A DNA stretch of 54,367 nucleotides. Origin: Candidatus Babelota bacterium (GTDB lineage Bacteria; Babelota; Babeliae; Babelales; RVW-14). The first letter of the stretch is position 1, and each line of letters starts with the position of its first letter. The translations under genes were made by a program, and so were the position numbers. This document shows positions 7,370-15,607 of this stretch, in pieces. The notes beneath the pieces were generated by a model. That model saw only the letters and a program-made list of their open reading frames with translations. It had not been told where the DNA came from and made no database searches. Where the stretch lies: positions 10,560 through 64,926 of the forward strand of contig JABCZU010000007.1 in NCBI GenBank assembly GCA_013289515.1, written 5' to 3'.

Positions 7370-8152
7370 CTAATTCGCAACTGATTTTATTGTTTTGTCT
7401 ATATGGCGTTCTTCATATTCAGGAGTAATAATCGCATTGTGTTTGTATAATGTTGGCAGCAGAAAATGCAACTCCTTGAAGTATAGTACAAAGCTTAGCG
7501 CCGTGTCATCCATACAATTTGCTGCATTAATATCGACATGTTCTAATAATAATTCTAAAAACTCAAGACAACGATTGTTATCTTCCGGCCGGTTTCGACG
7601 TGTGTGGAAGATAGCCTCTACAGCCGCTAAAGCTGTTGGCATCTTGAGGTACGTGGAAGGTCCCGGCATCCCGGCAATAGCATGGTCTACATACGTCTCA
7701 ATATAATCCTGCATTATATGCTCATGGTGAATAAATGTACGAAGTGCATCAATATCAAGCATTGTAATAATCTTCCCCAGAATTTTAGCATCACGTTCTT
7801 TGCGCAATTCATAGTCAGTATACACTTGATAACCTAGTGCAACAGCTGTACTGCAAATCAATCCCGTACTTATAGAGCTTATGTAGTCTCTATATGGTGA
7901 TTGATTGTGCGTGTCTTGATTCGTATGGTGATTATCAGCCTGGTCATTGCCAGTCAATTGCCTGGTATTGGGCCGTTGGCCAGAGAAATTCCTACGCGAT
8001 AAAAATGATGATGCCTTCATACCGGCGTTAACACTTAAGCGTTGGGCCTGTTTAGCCATCGCCAAGCCTTGTTTCAACACCATGGCATGTGTTTGAACGG
8101 TAAAACATAGTATTAACCCAAACACATAACTGCTTTTTATCGTTGTTACCAT
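7370..8152 (-). CDS. Exported protein with degenerate ankyrin repeats
   Basis: 260 residues preceded by a very strong ribosome site (AAGGAGGAG). Signal peptide at 1-23 (FGLILCFTVQTHA). A low-complexity linker rich in N, Q, H and T lies at about 50-85, with a second hydrophobic stretch at about 93-110 (ISTGLICSTAVALGYQVY). The C-terminal part reads like worn ankyrin repeats: CLEFLELLLEHVDINAANCMDDTALSFVLYF. Candidate exported effector of the same kind as the 1310..3025 protein. First gene in a line with the MNT/HEPN pair. Confidence 0.75.
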   Translation of the reverse strand: MVTTIKSSYVFGLILCFTVQTHAMVLKQGLAMAKQAQRLSVNAGMKASSFLSRRNFSGQRPNTRQLTGNDQADNHHTNQDTHNQSPYRDYISSISTGLICSTAVALGYQVYTDYELRKERDAKILGKIITMLDIDALRTFIHHEHIMQDYIETYVDHAIAGMPGPSTYLKMPTALAAVEAIFHTRRNRPEDNNRCLEFLELLLEHVDINAANCMDDTALSFVLYFKELHFLLPTLYKHNAIITPEYEERHIDKTIKSVAN

Positions 8153-8271
8153 TTCAACTCCTCCTTAAAAATCAACGCTTACGTAGAATACTAAATTACT
8201 TGCATGATAATTTTTGTATCACAAAAAACCATGGTCTGTCTATACAACGCAATCTTGCTACGAATTCAATC

Positions 8272-8592
8272 CTAACCTCCGACATAGACCCTTCTTCCCT
8301 TGTTTTTCACTTCATAACATAATGATGTTACGTCCTGGGCTGACGCATCAAATTCTTGCTTGGTATACACCGTTATATGTTTTGGTATTTTTAAACCAAA
8401 GAGTGCGTCAAATGCTCGGTAACCTCGTTTACAGTAATCTTCATCAGACGACTCGATTACAATCAAAAGTTCGAGGTCATCATCTTCGTCAGCATTTCCT
8501 CGTGCATATTTACCATACATGTAGATAGCTAAAGGATCGTATGCTTTAACAAGGCGCTCAAGTGCTTCAATTATTGTTTCTTGCGGGATCAT
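8272..8592 (-). CDS. Orphan MNT-type nucleotidyltransferase
   Basis: 106 residues, start ATG at 8592. Close paralogue of 7033..7353 (IYMYGKYARGNADEDDDLELLIVIESSDE; TVYTKQEFDASAQDVTSLCYEVKNKG), with the G....G...D.D core. No HEPN gene follows: the minus strand runs straight into an intergenic region. A damaged third copy of this gene is at 12584..12712. It may be a solitary antitoxin, or may act on a HEPN protein encoded elsewhere. Confidence 0.8.
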   Translation of the reverse strand: MIPQETIIEALERLVKAYDPLAIYMYGKYARGNADEDDDLELLIVIESSDEDYCKRGYRAFDALFGLKIPKHITVYTKQEFDASAQDVTSLCYEVKNKGRRVYVGG

Positions 8593-8648
8593 GAACATCC
8601 TTATTATCTTTAAACCGGTTATGTGGTTGCCTCCCAGGCTTGAAGATC

Positions 8649-9569
8649 CTAGGCTTTAATAGCTTTCACAATCAATATCGGATTTTCCAATTCAAATGAC
8701 CCATCAGGCTTGGCGGCAAGCACCTGGTAACTGGCCTGAATAATGTCATTAATAAAATCATTTCTAAGCTGTGGTGCCAGCTCTTGAACATGTGCAATGG
8801 CATTTATCCATCCGCGCATGAAATTGGCAAAATGCTCTTTGCTGGTAAATACTGACTTCCGCTGCCATACACGCACAATCTCAGGCTTTAATGATGCCTT
8901 TTCCAGCATTACTTTCATATCAGCTTCATACTGATTATTAGCGGGTCGTTGCTGTGGATTTTTGAAATGGTGTACCCATTTTGATGATGTTGCCGTTGCC
9001 ATAATAGGCGTATACAACGTCGGCTCACGGTGTCCCATTGCAATCAATAATGACCCATTGTGCTTCAGGCTTTTAGCAATGTTATTCAACACCGCTTGCT
9101 GATCTTGTATCCATTGTAATGTAGCAAGGCATACAACATGATCAAATTGTTTGTTATCCCACAGCGCGGCCTGCGCATCAGCACAGCGAAATTGTAGATT
9201 GCCAAAATTTTTGCAATGCTCTTGAGCAGTTGCGATCATGCTTGGAGAAGCATCAATACCGTACACGCGACCCTGCGGCACCACTGATAATGCAAGATAA
9301 GCAGCAAGATCCCCTGTACCACTTCCAACATCTAGAATCTCTTGCTCTGGAGTACACTGTAATAACTCAAGAATATGGCGAGCTGTTGCCATTTGTGGTG
9401 ATGTTTGAAAATGCCGATGGTAATGATCGCCATTCCAAGCATCTTCTTTTGCTACAGGTAGTACAGAAATACTGGTCATTCCCTGCAGTGAAGATTGTAG
9501 GCAAAAAATGAATACGAGTATGCTGCAATTTTTTATCGTTGTTATCACTATCGTTTTTTGCAAGATCAT
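8649..9569 (-). CDS. Exported SAM-dependent methyltransferase
   Basis: 306 residues from the ATG at 9569 (AAGGA upstream). A hydrophobic N-terminus of about 30 residues (NCSILVFIFCLQSSLQG) reads as a signal peptide. It is followed by a class I methyltransferase: motif I ILDVGSGTGDLAAYLAL, acidic motif VYGIDASPSMIATAQ, then CADAQAALWDNKQFDHVVCLATLQWI. This resembles trans-aconitate or ubiquinone-type small-molecule methyltransferases. Such enzymes need cytoplasmic SAM, so an export signal is odd. It may act in a host cell, or the hydrophobic segment may be a membrane anchor. Its leader (ATAATAAGGAT) matches the one in front of 8272..8592. Confidence 0.85.
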   Translation of the reverse strand: MILQKTIVITTIKNCSILVFIFCLQSSLQGMTSISVLPVAKEDAWNGDHYHRHFQTSPQMATARHILELLQCTPEQEILDVGSGTGDLAAYLALSVVPQGRVYGIDASPSMIATAQEHCKNFGNLQFRCADAQAALWDNKQFDHVVCLATLQWIQDQQAVLNNIAKSLKHNGSLLIAMGHREPTLYTPIMATATSSKWVHHFKNPQQRPANNQYEADMKVMLEKASLKPEIVRVWQRKSVFTSKEHFANFMRGWINAIAHVQELAPQLRNDFINDIIQASYQVLAAKPDGSFELENPILIVKAIKA

Positions 9570-9628
9570 TAGAATCCTTATTATCTTTACGGTAATTATA
9601 TGGTACCATCGCTGCAATGTTGACAAAC

Positions 9629-9659
9629 ATTTTACCACATACACCATAGCCATGGCTAT
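9629..9659. repeat. 30-bp repeat shared with 12706..12735
   Basis: TTTACCACATACACC followed by CCATGGCTATA, in front of the Nudix gene. The same sequence flanks the damaged MNT fragment at 12706..12735, where it is fused to a truncated rep gene. Confidence 0.7.
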
Positions 9660-9679
9660 ACTACAATGAAAGGGAATCC

Positions 9680-10216
9680 ATGCAAGAATTATTAGACCTT
9701 GTGGATAAAGACGATCACGTCATTGGTCAAATGCCTCGCCCGGAAGTTCATGCTCGAAAACTTTCTAACTACCGCGTTGTTAACGCATTCATCATAAATG
9801 ATAACGGTGAATTGTGGATACCACGGAGAACTAAGGATAAAGATCGCTTCCCGCTCTGCCTTGATGCCAGTGCGGCTGGGCACGTTATGGCCGGAGAAAC
9901 GTATCAAGAGGCCTTCGCTAGAGAGCTCATGGAGGAGGTGTGTATCAATATAGCCTCCAAGGGATATATTCTTATGGGAGCTCTGAATCCTTTTAAGCAC
10001 CAAACAGGGGCCTTTATGGAAGTTTATTGTATTAAATCTAACGATGTTCCGGATTATAATCACGAAGATTTTATTGAGTACTACTGGCTTACGCCGCACG
10101 ATTTGCTGAAAGCGATAGAGAGGGGTGAAGCCGTTAAACCAGACTTACCTATTATTATGAGAGAGTTTTTTCTAGGCCGTATCGACATTCAAAAGGGATT
10201 GGCAAAAAAGGCTTAA
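9680..10216 (+). CDS. Nudix hydrolase, copy 1
   Basis: 178 residues starting MQELLDLVDKDDHVIGQ, as in YfcD/IPP-isomerase-like Nudix proteins. Nudix box at about 78-100: GHVMAGETYQEAFARELMEE then VCI. The catalytic E residues and REL are kept, but the conserved Gly after EEx is Cys. Substrates of this subfamily are mostly unknown diphosphates. A close paralogue is inside the integrated element at 21514..22017. It ends before a 7-bp-stem terminator (10247). Confidence 0.88.
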   Translation: MQELLDLVDKDDHVIGQMPRPEVHARKLSNYRVVNAFIINDNGELWIPRRTKDKDRFPLCLDASAAGHVMAGETYQEAFARELMEEVCINIASKGYILMGALNPFKHQTGAFMEVYCIKSNDVPDYNHEDFIEYYWLTPHDLLKAIERGEAVKPDLPIIMREFFLGRIDIQKGLAKKA

Positions 10217-10246
10217 ATTTGCAGCATTGATTATTCCTGTAAATCG

Positions 10247-10275
10247 CTTACGCTTTTGCGTAAGTTCTTGAATTT
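10247..10275 (+). terminator. Terminator hairpin after the Nudix gene
   Basis: Stem CTTACGC-TTTT-GCGTAAG (10247-10264) followed by a T-rich run. It separates two convergent genes. Confidence 0.6.
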
Positions 10276-10277
10276 TG

Positions 10278-11144
10278 TTAATTAAAAATCAACGCATTAT
10301 CTTTTAAGGTTGCTGTGCGTCCGTTAGTTAATTCAAAAGTAATAAATCCATTTGTTTCTAGCTGTGCTTTGAGCGTTTGCACAAACGCCAACAACTCTTC
10401 ATATTTATCTAAATACTGATTACAAGCATTAGGGTTTATAGTCAAAATTTTATAGCAATTCTTCAATATTTGATATGATACAGGAAGTAAACCTAAAGTA
10501 GCGATTGCATTTAGAAACTCTACATTAGACACTTTATTTTCTATATTGGCTTTATCAATATAGTTATTCGTAATAACTACTAAAGTTATTAAACCAATTG
10601 CCCAAGCGCTTGATTTTTTCATAGAACTCAAAGATTTTTGATCCCATTTAAAATCATGCTTGATTTGATCCTTGATATAAGCAATTTTATTTTGTAAAGC
10701 TTCACATAAAAAATTCAACAATTTGCTTGCTGAATATGCTTTTGTATTATATGGAGATAACAATATTGCATCTTCAATTGCTTCTAGCAATCGTCTTTGA
10801 GACAACTTTTCAGCATTTTTAATAAAAATCTCAAATCGATTATCAAATAGTGGTGCGGCTAAGCAGATTGCATCAATTATTGGTAAGCCCCTTACAAACC
10901 GAAATACTCCATGTTCACCAACTAATAATGTTCTACTTAATTCTGTCGTATAGAAGAATTGTTCTGCTGTAACGAAATTTACAGTTTCCACATAACCAGA
11001 AACTGGTTTCCCAAGTTTTTCTCCTATTGTCTGAAGAAATTCTTTTGCATTCATTTTATTACTCATTTCATTCATGTTTACCCCAAACGCTCTCAAAAAA
11101 CTCAATAAACAACAAAATAAAACAATTAATCTTCTATTAAACAC
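10278..11144 (-). CDS. Unknown exported or membrane protein
   Basis: About 288 residues if the GTG at 11144 is used, which gives a signal-peptide-like start (FNRRLIVLFCCLLSFLRAFG). A later ATG at 11075 would remove it. The frame is open up to 11213, but those codons overlap the attachment repeat. Two hydrophobic segments lie at about 190-205 (AWAIGLITLVVITNNY) and 225-240. The rest is helical. I recognise no domain. It ends convergent to the Nudix gene. Confidence 0.6.
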   Translation of the reverse strand: MFNRRLIVLFCCLLSFLRAFGVNMNEMSNKMNAKEFLQTIGEKLGKPVSGYVETVNFVTAEQFFYTTELSRTLLVGEHGVFRFVRGLPIIDAICLAAPLFDNRFEIFIKNAEKLSQRRLLEAIEDAILLSPYNTKAYSASKLLNFLCEALQNKIAYIKDQIKHDFKWDQKSLSSMKKSSAWAIGLITLVVITNNYIDKANIENKVSNVEFLNAIATLGLLPVSYQILKNCYKILTINPNACNQYLDKYEELLAFVQTLKAQLETNGFITFELTNGRTATLKDNALIFN

Positions 11145-11194
11145 GTCAAGTCCTAAATGTTGTGTAAATTCATGTTGATGATCCAATAAAGCAG

Positions 11195-11229
11195 TTGGAA
11201 AAGTATACAGCAAAATATGGTTTTGTTAA
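11195..11229 (+). repeat. Putative attL of element 1
   Basis: Left copy of the 35-bp direct repeat. 28 bases (11202-11229, beginning AGTATACAGCAAAATATGG) are identical to 23639-23666. A further partial match, TTTTGTTAACAAGGCC, occurs at 48368-48383. Confidence 0.75.
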
Positions 11230-11260
11230 CAAGGCCGGAGTCGTCTTTTGTCTACTGAGT

Positions 11261-11667
11261 CTACGCCCGCTTGAGTAATGCTGCCTTGGCCAGTTCAAGG
11301 CGCTCCCGAAGCGATGGGTGAGTCATGCCGCCCCCGTTACTGATAAAATCCTCTATTCTTGCAAGCTGATCTTGAGCATAGCGTTCAACAGAATAGCCCT
11401 CTAAAACGCGTGTAATATACTCAGCTGTTTTAGGGAAGCGGTCTTTTATGTCGGCAATTTCGTTCACCAATAATGCAAGCTCTGCGGTGTAATTTTGTAT
11501 ATCAGCCTGAGTTTCATTTCTGTGCTTTTCAATCCAAAGCTCAAAAAGTTTGCTAAGACCTTCAGGCTCACTGGTTATGGTAATTGCTCTTTGGTCGGCT
11601 TCTTTTTCATTGGCTTGGCACAATTGATAAAACTTTTTTTGTGCTAAAACTCCGCCTCCGGCTACTA
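11261..11667 (-). pseudogene. C-terminal fragment of an M48-type metallopeptidase
   Basis: The reading frame contains KFYQLCQANEKEADQRAITI and near its end THPSLRERLELAKAALL. These are the two C-terminal landmarks of M48 peptidases: the zinc-ligand E in the ExxAD motif, and the THP...R block. The membrane segments and HExxH active site are absent. At its 5' side the frame runs into dispersed-repeat copy 3, which supplies the apparent start codons. I read it as a gene remnant just inside element 1. Confidence 0.65.
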
Positions 11668-11784
11668 CTCCTGTGCACATGGACGGCATGATGATGTTAT
11701 CGTCATGCTGGACGGTGGTCTTTATCAGCAATGATATGAGCTGGGAACTGCAGCTGGGGATTGGGGTTATTTTCTAGCGGTGCC
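11668..11784. repeat. DKDHRPA dispersed repeat, copy 3 (short form)
   Basis: Starts at CTCCTGTGCACATGGA, as copy 4 does, and ends at TTTTCTAGCGGTGCC, as copy 1 does. The minus frame ends FPAHIIADKDHRPA and stop. Confidence 0.85.
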
Positions 11785-11921
11785 AACAATTACTGGTTGC
11801 ATAGGAACGGCAAGAACTTTTTAAGAAGCGTCAATACCTTGATTTCGCAGCCAATGTCTTATAACCTCTAAAGTGCTTTTGAAGCTTACATTAAGCATTC
11901 ATAAAAAATGAAGGAGATATT

Positions 11922-12140
11922 ATGTCTTGGTATACAATTCCAAAAGTAACCGTACAGTATATAAATAATGAGGAAGGGGCTGTTGAGGGGGTATTATTGA
12001 AGCCATCTGATTTTGAAAAATTAGTTGAAAAGATGGAAGATTTTCTTGATCAAGCCGCTGTTGAACGCGCCAAAAAAGGGCCCGCTAAATTTTATACTCA
12101 CGAAGAAATAGGGCGGATGATCGAAAGAAAAAAGCGATGA
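11922..12140 (+). CDS. RelB/Phd-like antitoxin
   Basis: 72 residues, perfect ribosome site (AAGGAGATATT before ATG). Short beta-rich start (WYTIPKVTVQYINNEEGAVEGVLLKPSDFEKLVEKMED) and a charged C-terminus that would bind the toxin, as in Phd/YefM-type antitoxins. Its stop overlaps the toxin start by 4 bp (ATGA). Antitoxins of this kind normally repress the pair. It sits close to the left end of element 1, where such a pair could stabilise the element. Confidence 0.8.
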   Translation: MSWYTIPKVTVQYINNEEGAVEGVLLKPSDFEKLVEKMEDFLDQAAVERAKKGPAKFYTHEEIGRMIERKKR

Positions 12141-12421
12141 CCTTTAAAAATAATCTTAAAGGCTATCGTCTTGAGTATGCACCCCAAGCAAAAAAGACAT
12201 TATCAAAATTGCATAAAAATATTGCAAAAAATATATATGATAAACTCGACGATCTTGTGGAAGGTAAGCAGAATCTTGATATTACAAAATTGAGTGGATA
12301 TCAAGGACAATGCTACAGGTTACGTACAAATGATTACCGCATAATTTATACAGTCTGGGAAGATCAGGTTATCGTTTACGTTATTGAGATTGGGCATAGA
12401 AGAGAAATTTATAGGGATTAG
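12137..12421 (+). CDS. RelE/ParE-superfamily toxin
   Basis: 94 residues with the RelE layout: YRLEYAPQAKKTLSKLHKNIAKNIYDKLDDL, then LSGYQGQCYRLRTNDYRIIYTVWEDQVIVYVIEIGHRREIY. The C-terminal G.YR.R...YRI.Y and GHR.EIY motifs are those of RelE mRNA interferases. Translationally coupled to the antitoxin upstream. Followed at 2 bp by the remains of another antitoxin-like gene. Confidence 0.9.
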   Translation: MTFKNNLKGYRLEYAPQAKKTLSKLHKNIAKNIYDKLDDLVEGKQNLDITKLSGYQGQCYRLRTNDYRIIYTVWEDQVIVYVIEIGHRREIYRD

Positions 12422-12423
12422 AC

Positions 12424-12618
12424 ATGGCACAAAAAAATAAAATTATTAAGCCTCGTTTTTTTTATGACAAAAATAACAAGCCTGCGGCCGTGTACCTGTC
12501 TATTGACGATTATAATAACTTCATGGACAGATTAAAAAAATTTTCGGACGAAGCATGCCAGCGTGAGATGTCTTTGAAGCTGTCTTCAAAACCAAAGAGC
12601 ACATTAAAGGCCAGGTGA
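12424..12618 (+). pseudogene. Truncated antitoxin-like gene
   Basis: The first 40 residues (IKPRFFYDKNNKPAAVYLSIDDYNNFMDRLKK) look like another Phd/RelB-type antitoxin. After about residue 45 the frame reads antisense through the MNT fragment, so the natural C-terminus is lost. It sits 2 bp after the RelE stop, as a remnant of a second toxin-antitoxin operon. Confidence 0.5.
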
Positions 12619-12712
12619 CCTCTTTTATAGGGCTTTTCATCAGATGATTCAACGACAATCAAAAGTTCGAGATCATCATCTTCGTCAGCATTTCCTCGTG
12701 CATATTTACCAC
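12584..12712 (-). pseudogene. Fragment of an MNT nucleotidyltransferase gene
   Basis: The minus strand encodes KYARGNADEDDDLELLIVVE and SSDEKPYKRGHLAFNVLFGF, nearly the same as residues 30-70 of the gene at 8272..8592. Both ends are missing. Confidence 0.85.
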
Positions 12713-12735
12713 ATACACCACATCCATGGCTATAG
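12706..12735. repeat. 30-bp repeat shared with 9629..9659
   Basis: TTTACCACATACACC then CCATGGCTATA. It marks the seam between the MNT fragment and the truncated rep gene. Confidence 0.7.
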
Positions 12736-12776
12736 CAAAATACAATTGGGTTTCGCTTGATAGAAGGATGCAGCAC

Positions 12777-13034
12777 ATGATCGACACCATAGTTCTCACG
12801 TTATCGCAAAGTATGTACATCATTAGCGATCCTGACCGATTTACACCATCGGCAGCATGGGCATGCGCCGATGCATTCAAGCCACGTCATGCATTGGTAT
12901 CAAAACAGAACCGGACCAAGAAAGAGTTGCAACGCGGCATCTATAAGCCACGCCTTACGTTATCCAATAGAATTGACCGGCACGGCGTGCGTGAGATTAC
13001 GCTGAAAATTGAGCTGTCATTATTCTTTTTTTAG
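12777..13034 (+). pseudogene. Truncated II/X-family rep gene
   Basis: The first 80 or so codons closely match the 5' end of the complete rep gene at 20377..21495 (MIDTIVLTL, ISDPDRFTPSAAWACADAFK, RLTLSNRID, REITLKIELS). Most base changes are silent. The similarity stops at about 13020 and the frame ends in FFF and stop. It is a remnant of a second, diverged replicon of the same kind. Confidence 0.85.
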
Positions 13035-13128
13035 CAGGGGAAGATGTATCAAAAAAATGGACCATGCCCATGCACAATTGGGGCGCAATCATTTCAAGTC
13101 TATACCTACATTTTGAAGGGCGTGTCGT

Positions 13129-13185
13129 CATGAAATAATCTGAGGCGTCTGCTCAAATGAATTTACACAAAATAGTTGACACTCC
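13129..13185. mobile_element. Relic right end of an IS256-type element
   Basis: TCATGAAATAA and AATGAATTTACACA occur in the same order and spacing range as in the right end of the intact IS256-type element (15543-15592), and a GTTGACA-like end follows. No transposase remains between this and the truncated rep gene. Confidence 0.5.
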
Positions 13186-13205
13186 CGTCATTATTAAATA
13201 ATGTC

Positions 13206-13733
13206 CTATTTGTTGCCTAACTCTTCTTGCATTTTTGATTGAAGACTATCGGTTAAAAGCCGTACTTTTTGTTTATATATGTAAATGTTTGTAGCAGGGG
13301 TTTCAGCTATCATCTTTTCAAATTCATTCATCAGCTGCATCAAATCATCGGAAGCGGTTTCAACCTCTTTTGAGATAAATAATAAATTTTTTACCATATA
13401 GGAAGTTGCATCATTCAGTAGTATTTTTGCTTGGTTAGTTTTTTTAAAATCAGCCTTTTGAGCTGCTGCCTTATCTCGACATAGAGAGCAGATACGTTCC
13501 TCTGCGCGCTTGAATCGAAGAAATAGTTTTGGATATATGCTTGATAGCTGCTTGATTTTTAAATCGGTCTTAAGGAAATCTACTTGCAGCTGAGTTTTAT
13601 ATTTTTCAAATTCTTTGGCCAATTTTGATTTTTCACGATGACAATACCAAGCAAAACCGCCACTTATAACCATTGCGATTACATTAGCTAATAGGGTTAA
13701 TCCAGCACAATTCTGATTTAAAAAATACAACAC
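13206..13733 (-). CDS. Unknown membrane-anchored helical protein
   Basis: About 175 residues from a GTG at 13733 with AGAGGAG in front; an upstream GTG at 13778 would overlap the helicase gene. One transmembrane segment near the N-terminus (LTLLANVIAMVISGGFAWYC), then a long charged helical domain, probably coiled coil (EKSKLAKEFEKYKTQLQVDF). It directly follows the last codons of the nuclease-helicase gene on the same strand, so it was probably co-transcribed before the IS insertion. I recognise no family. Confidence 0.65.
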   Translation of the reverse strand: MLYFLNQNCAGLTLLANVIAMVISGGFAWYCHREKSKLAKEFEKYKTQLQVDFLKTDLKIKQLSSIYPKLFLRFKRAEERICSLCRDKAAAQKADFKKTNQAKILLNDATSYMVKNLLFISKEVETASDDLMQLMNEFEKMIAETPATNIYIYKQKVRLLTDSLQSKMQEELGNK

Positions 13734-13750
13734 AATATCTCCTCTGATAT

Positions 13751-14255
13751 TTATATCACAATTATTTTTGGTGTCCACGGAAAGCCAATCTCATCTAATC
13801 TTGCTTTCCTCTCTGGAGATAATTCATCGTTCTTTAGACATCGGCGCTGACTATAACACCAATGCCCCAGCTTATTACCTGCTGGAAATTCCTCTGTTGC
13901 CATTGGCCATTTAGTTGGATATAGAGACCTGAATTCTTTAAGATGACCTAGATTTTGGTCCCACGCAACTTGTAGGTGATCCCAAACAAATCCAATGTCG
14001 TCAAGCAATTCAATTTTCCATTTTTCTAAAAAGCCTTCTTTGTAGTCCTGTCGCAGGTTGCTGCACCAGCTTCCTAGTCTATTTTCAGACGGAAACCTTT
14101 CTCTTAATGAGGGCCATCTATTTGGATATATGAATCTAAATTCCTTAAGATAATTAAATTGATTGTGCCAATCATATTTTAGAGGATCCCAAATAAATCC
14201 TATACTATTTAAAGCATCAATTTTTGATCTCTCTAATTTCTCTTCTTTAAAACTC
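13751..14255 (-). pseudogene. 3' part of the nuclease-helicase gene, cut off by the IS
   Basis: Continues the gene at 15608..18345 after the IS256-type insertion. Removing the IS and one copy of the 9-bp target repeat rejoins RKSF to KEEKLERSK in frame. It holds the rest of helicase-associated (HA) repeat 4 and repeats 5 and 6 (WHNQFNYLKEFRFIYPNRWP; WDQNLGHLKEFRSLYPTKWP), and ends TPKIIVI. Without a promoter of its own it is probably silent. Confidence 0.9.
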
Positions 14256-15607
14256 GATTATGTCCGTATACTTGTGTAAATTGGGTCGAGTAGCATAAAA
14301 GGCTTGCGAGTCATCATTTCCAAATTCTATCCTTTTTGAAGACTGATCAAAATCACAAAAAGGGGAACCAAGAAAGGATGACTCATATGAAATATACTAA
14401 TATGGAAAAGATGTGGCAAGAAACTTTAATTAATCAGCCGGATATAGTGCAGCAGATGGTCCAAAAGATGCTGCAAGATGCCTTAGTAAAGCAGTTTGAT
14501 AAGTTTATGGGTGCCGATGCTTACCAGCGCACGGAAACACGAGTTGGCCAGCGTAATGGAACCTATGAACGACAATTGAATACCAGGGTTGGTATGATTA
14601 CCCTTAAGGTTTGTCGTGATCGTGCTGGAAAATTTCATACCGACCTTTTCGATAGCTATCAAAGAACTGAAAAGGCGCTTGTACTCACTGTTATACAGAT
14701 GTACATAGATGGCGTTGCAACAAGGAAAGTTGCTAAGGCCATGGGGGAGCTTTGCGGTTTTGATGTATCAAAAAGTCAGGTAAGTGAACTCGTTGTTAAG
14801 CTTGATGGCGACCTAGAAAAGTGGCGGTCAAGACCATTAATAGTTATGTATGCCTATCTTATGGTAGATGCACGTTATGAAAAGGTGCGTGAAAATGGCC
14901 ACGTTATCTCAAAGGCTTTTGTTACCATCATTGGCATAACAGTTGATGGCATGCGTGAAATTATAGGTTGCTTTACTATCAACAGCGAATCTTTTGAAGA
15001 GTGGGATTCTTGCTTTCAGGCGCTTTTAGCCAGAGGGTTACGCGGAGTATTGTATACCGTGTCAGATGAAAATAAAGGGCTTAAGGCCGCACTCCAAAAG
15101 AATTTTCAAGGTGCTCAGTGGCAACGGTGCCAGGTGCATTATATGCGAAATTTGATTGGCAAGCTCACTAAAAGTGATCAGCATGAAGCTATGAAGCTGC
15201 TCAGGGATTTGTTTGCAGCACCATCAAAAAATGCTGCATTGGAGCGGCTAAAACCACTCACCGAGTTTCTTCGTAAGCAAAAGAAAGAGCCTGTTGCCGA
15301 GTGGCTTGAAGACAGCATTGAAGACACGCTGGCGGTGTACAGCCTACCAGAAGTTCATCATAAAAAAATGCGCTCAACTAATATGCTTGAACGACATAAT
15401 GAGGAGCTGAAGCGGCGTTCCCGTACGGTACGTATTTTTCCTAATGAGGCAAGTTGCTTACGACTTCTTTCAGCAATTTGTCTGGAAGTTTCTGAGGAAT
15501 GGGATAGTCGGAGGTACCTGGATATGTAACCCAAAATAATCTCATGAAATAACTTAAAACGTTGATAGAATCGTTATAATGAATTTACACATAAATTAGG
15601 ACTTGAC
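14256..15607 (+). mobile_element. IS256-family insertion sequence
   Basis: 1352 bp flanked by the 9-bp target repeat TTAAAACTC (14247-14255 and 15608-15616). The ends carry related terminal inverted repeats: left GTCC then TTGTGTAAATT; right, reversed, GTCC then ATGTGTAAATT. It carries one transposase gene. The insertion splits a helicase gene in HA repeat 4. The intact target repeat and intact transposase indicate a recent insertion. Confidence 0.93.
14387..15529 (+). CDS. IS256-family (mutator type) transposase
   Basis: 380 residues from the ATG at 14387 (AAAGG upstream). Typical of the family: RNGTYERQLNTRVGMITLKV at the start of the core, DDE residues in LMVDARYEKV (first D), YTVSDENKGL (second D) and NMLERHNEELKRR (E), and C..H in QRCQVHYMRN. 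The frame is uninterrupted, so the element may still be active. Confidence 0.95.
   Translation: MKYTNMEKMWQETLINQPDIVQQMVQKMLQDALVKQFDKFMGADAYQRTETRVGQRNGTYERQLNTRVGMITLKVCRDRAGKFHTDLFDSYQRTEKALVLTVIQMYIDGVATRKVAKAMGELCGFDVSKSQVSELVVKLDGDLEKWRSRPLIVMYAYLMVDARYEKVRENGHVISKAFVTIIGITVDGMREIIGCFTINSESFEEWDSCFQALLARGLRGVLYTVSDENKGLKAALQKNFQGAQWQRCQVHYMRNLIGKLTKSDQHEAMKLLRDLFAAPSKNAALERLKPLTEFLRKQKKEPVAEWLEDSIEDTLAVYSLPEVHHKKMRSTNMLERHNEELKRRSRTVRIFPNEASCLRLLSAICLEVSEEWDSRRYLDM

Noticed and set aside
15574-15607. Natural C-terminus of the helicase at 15574
   Set aside because: These codons lie inside the IS256 end; the true continuation is at 13751..14255.
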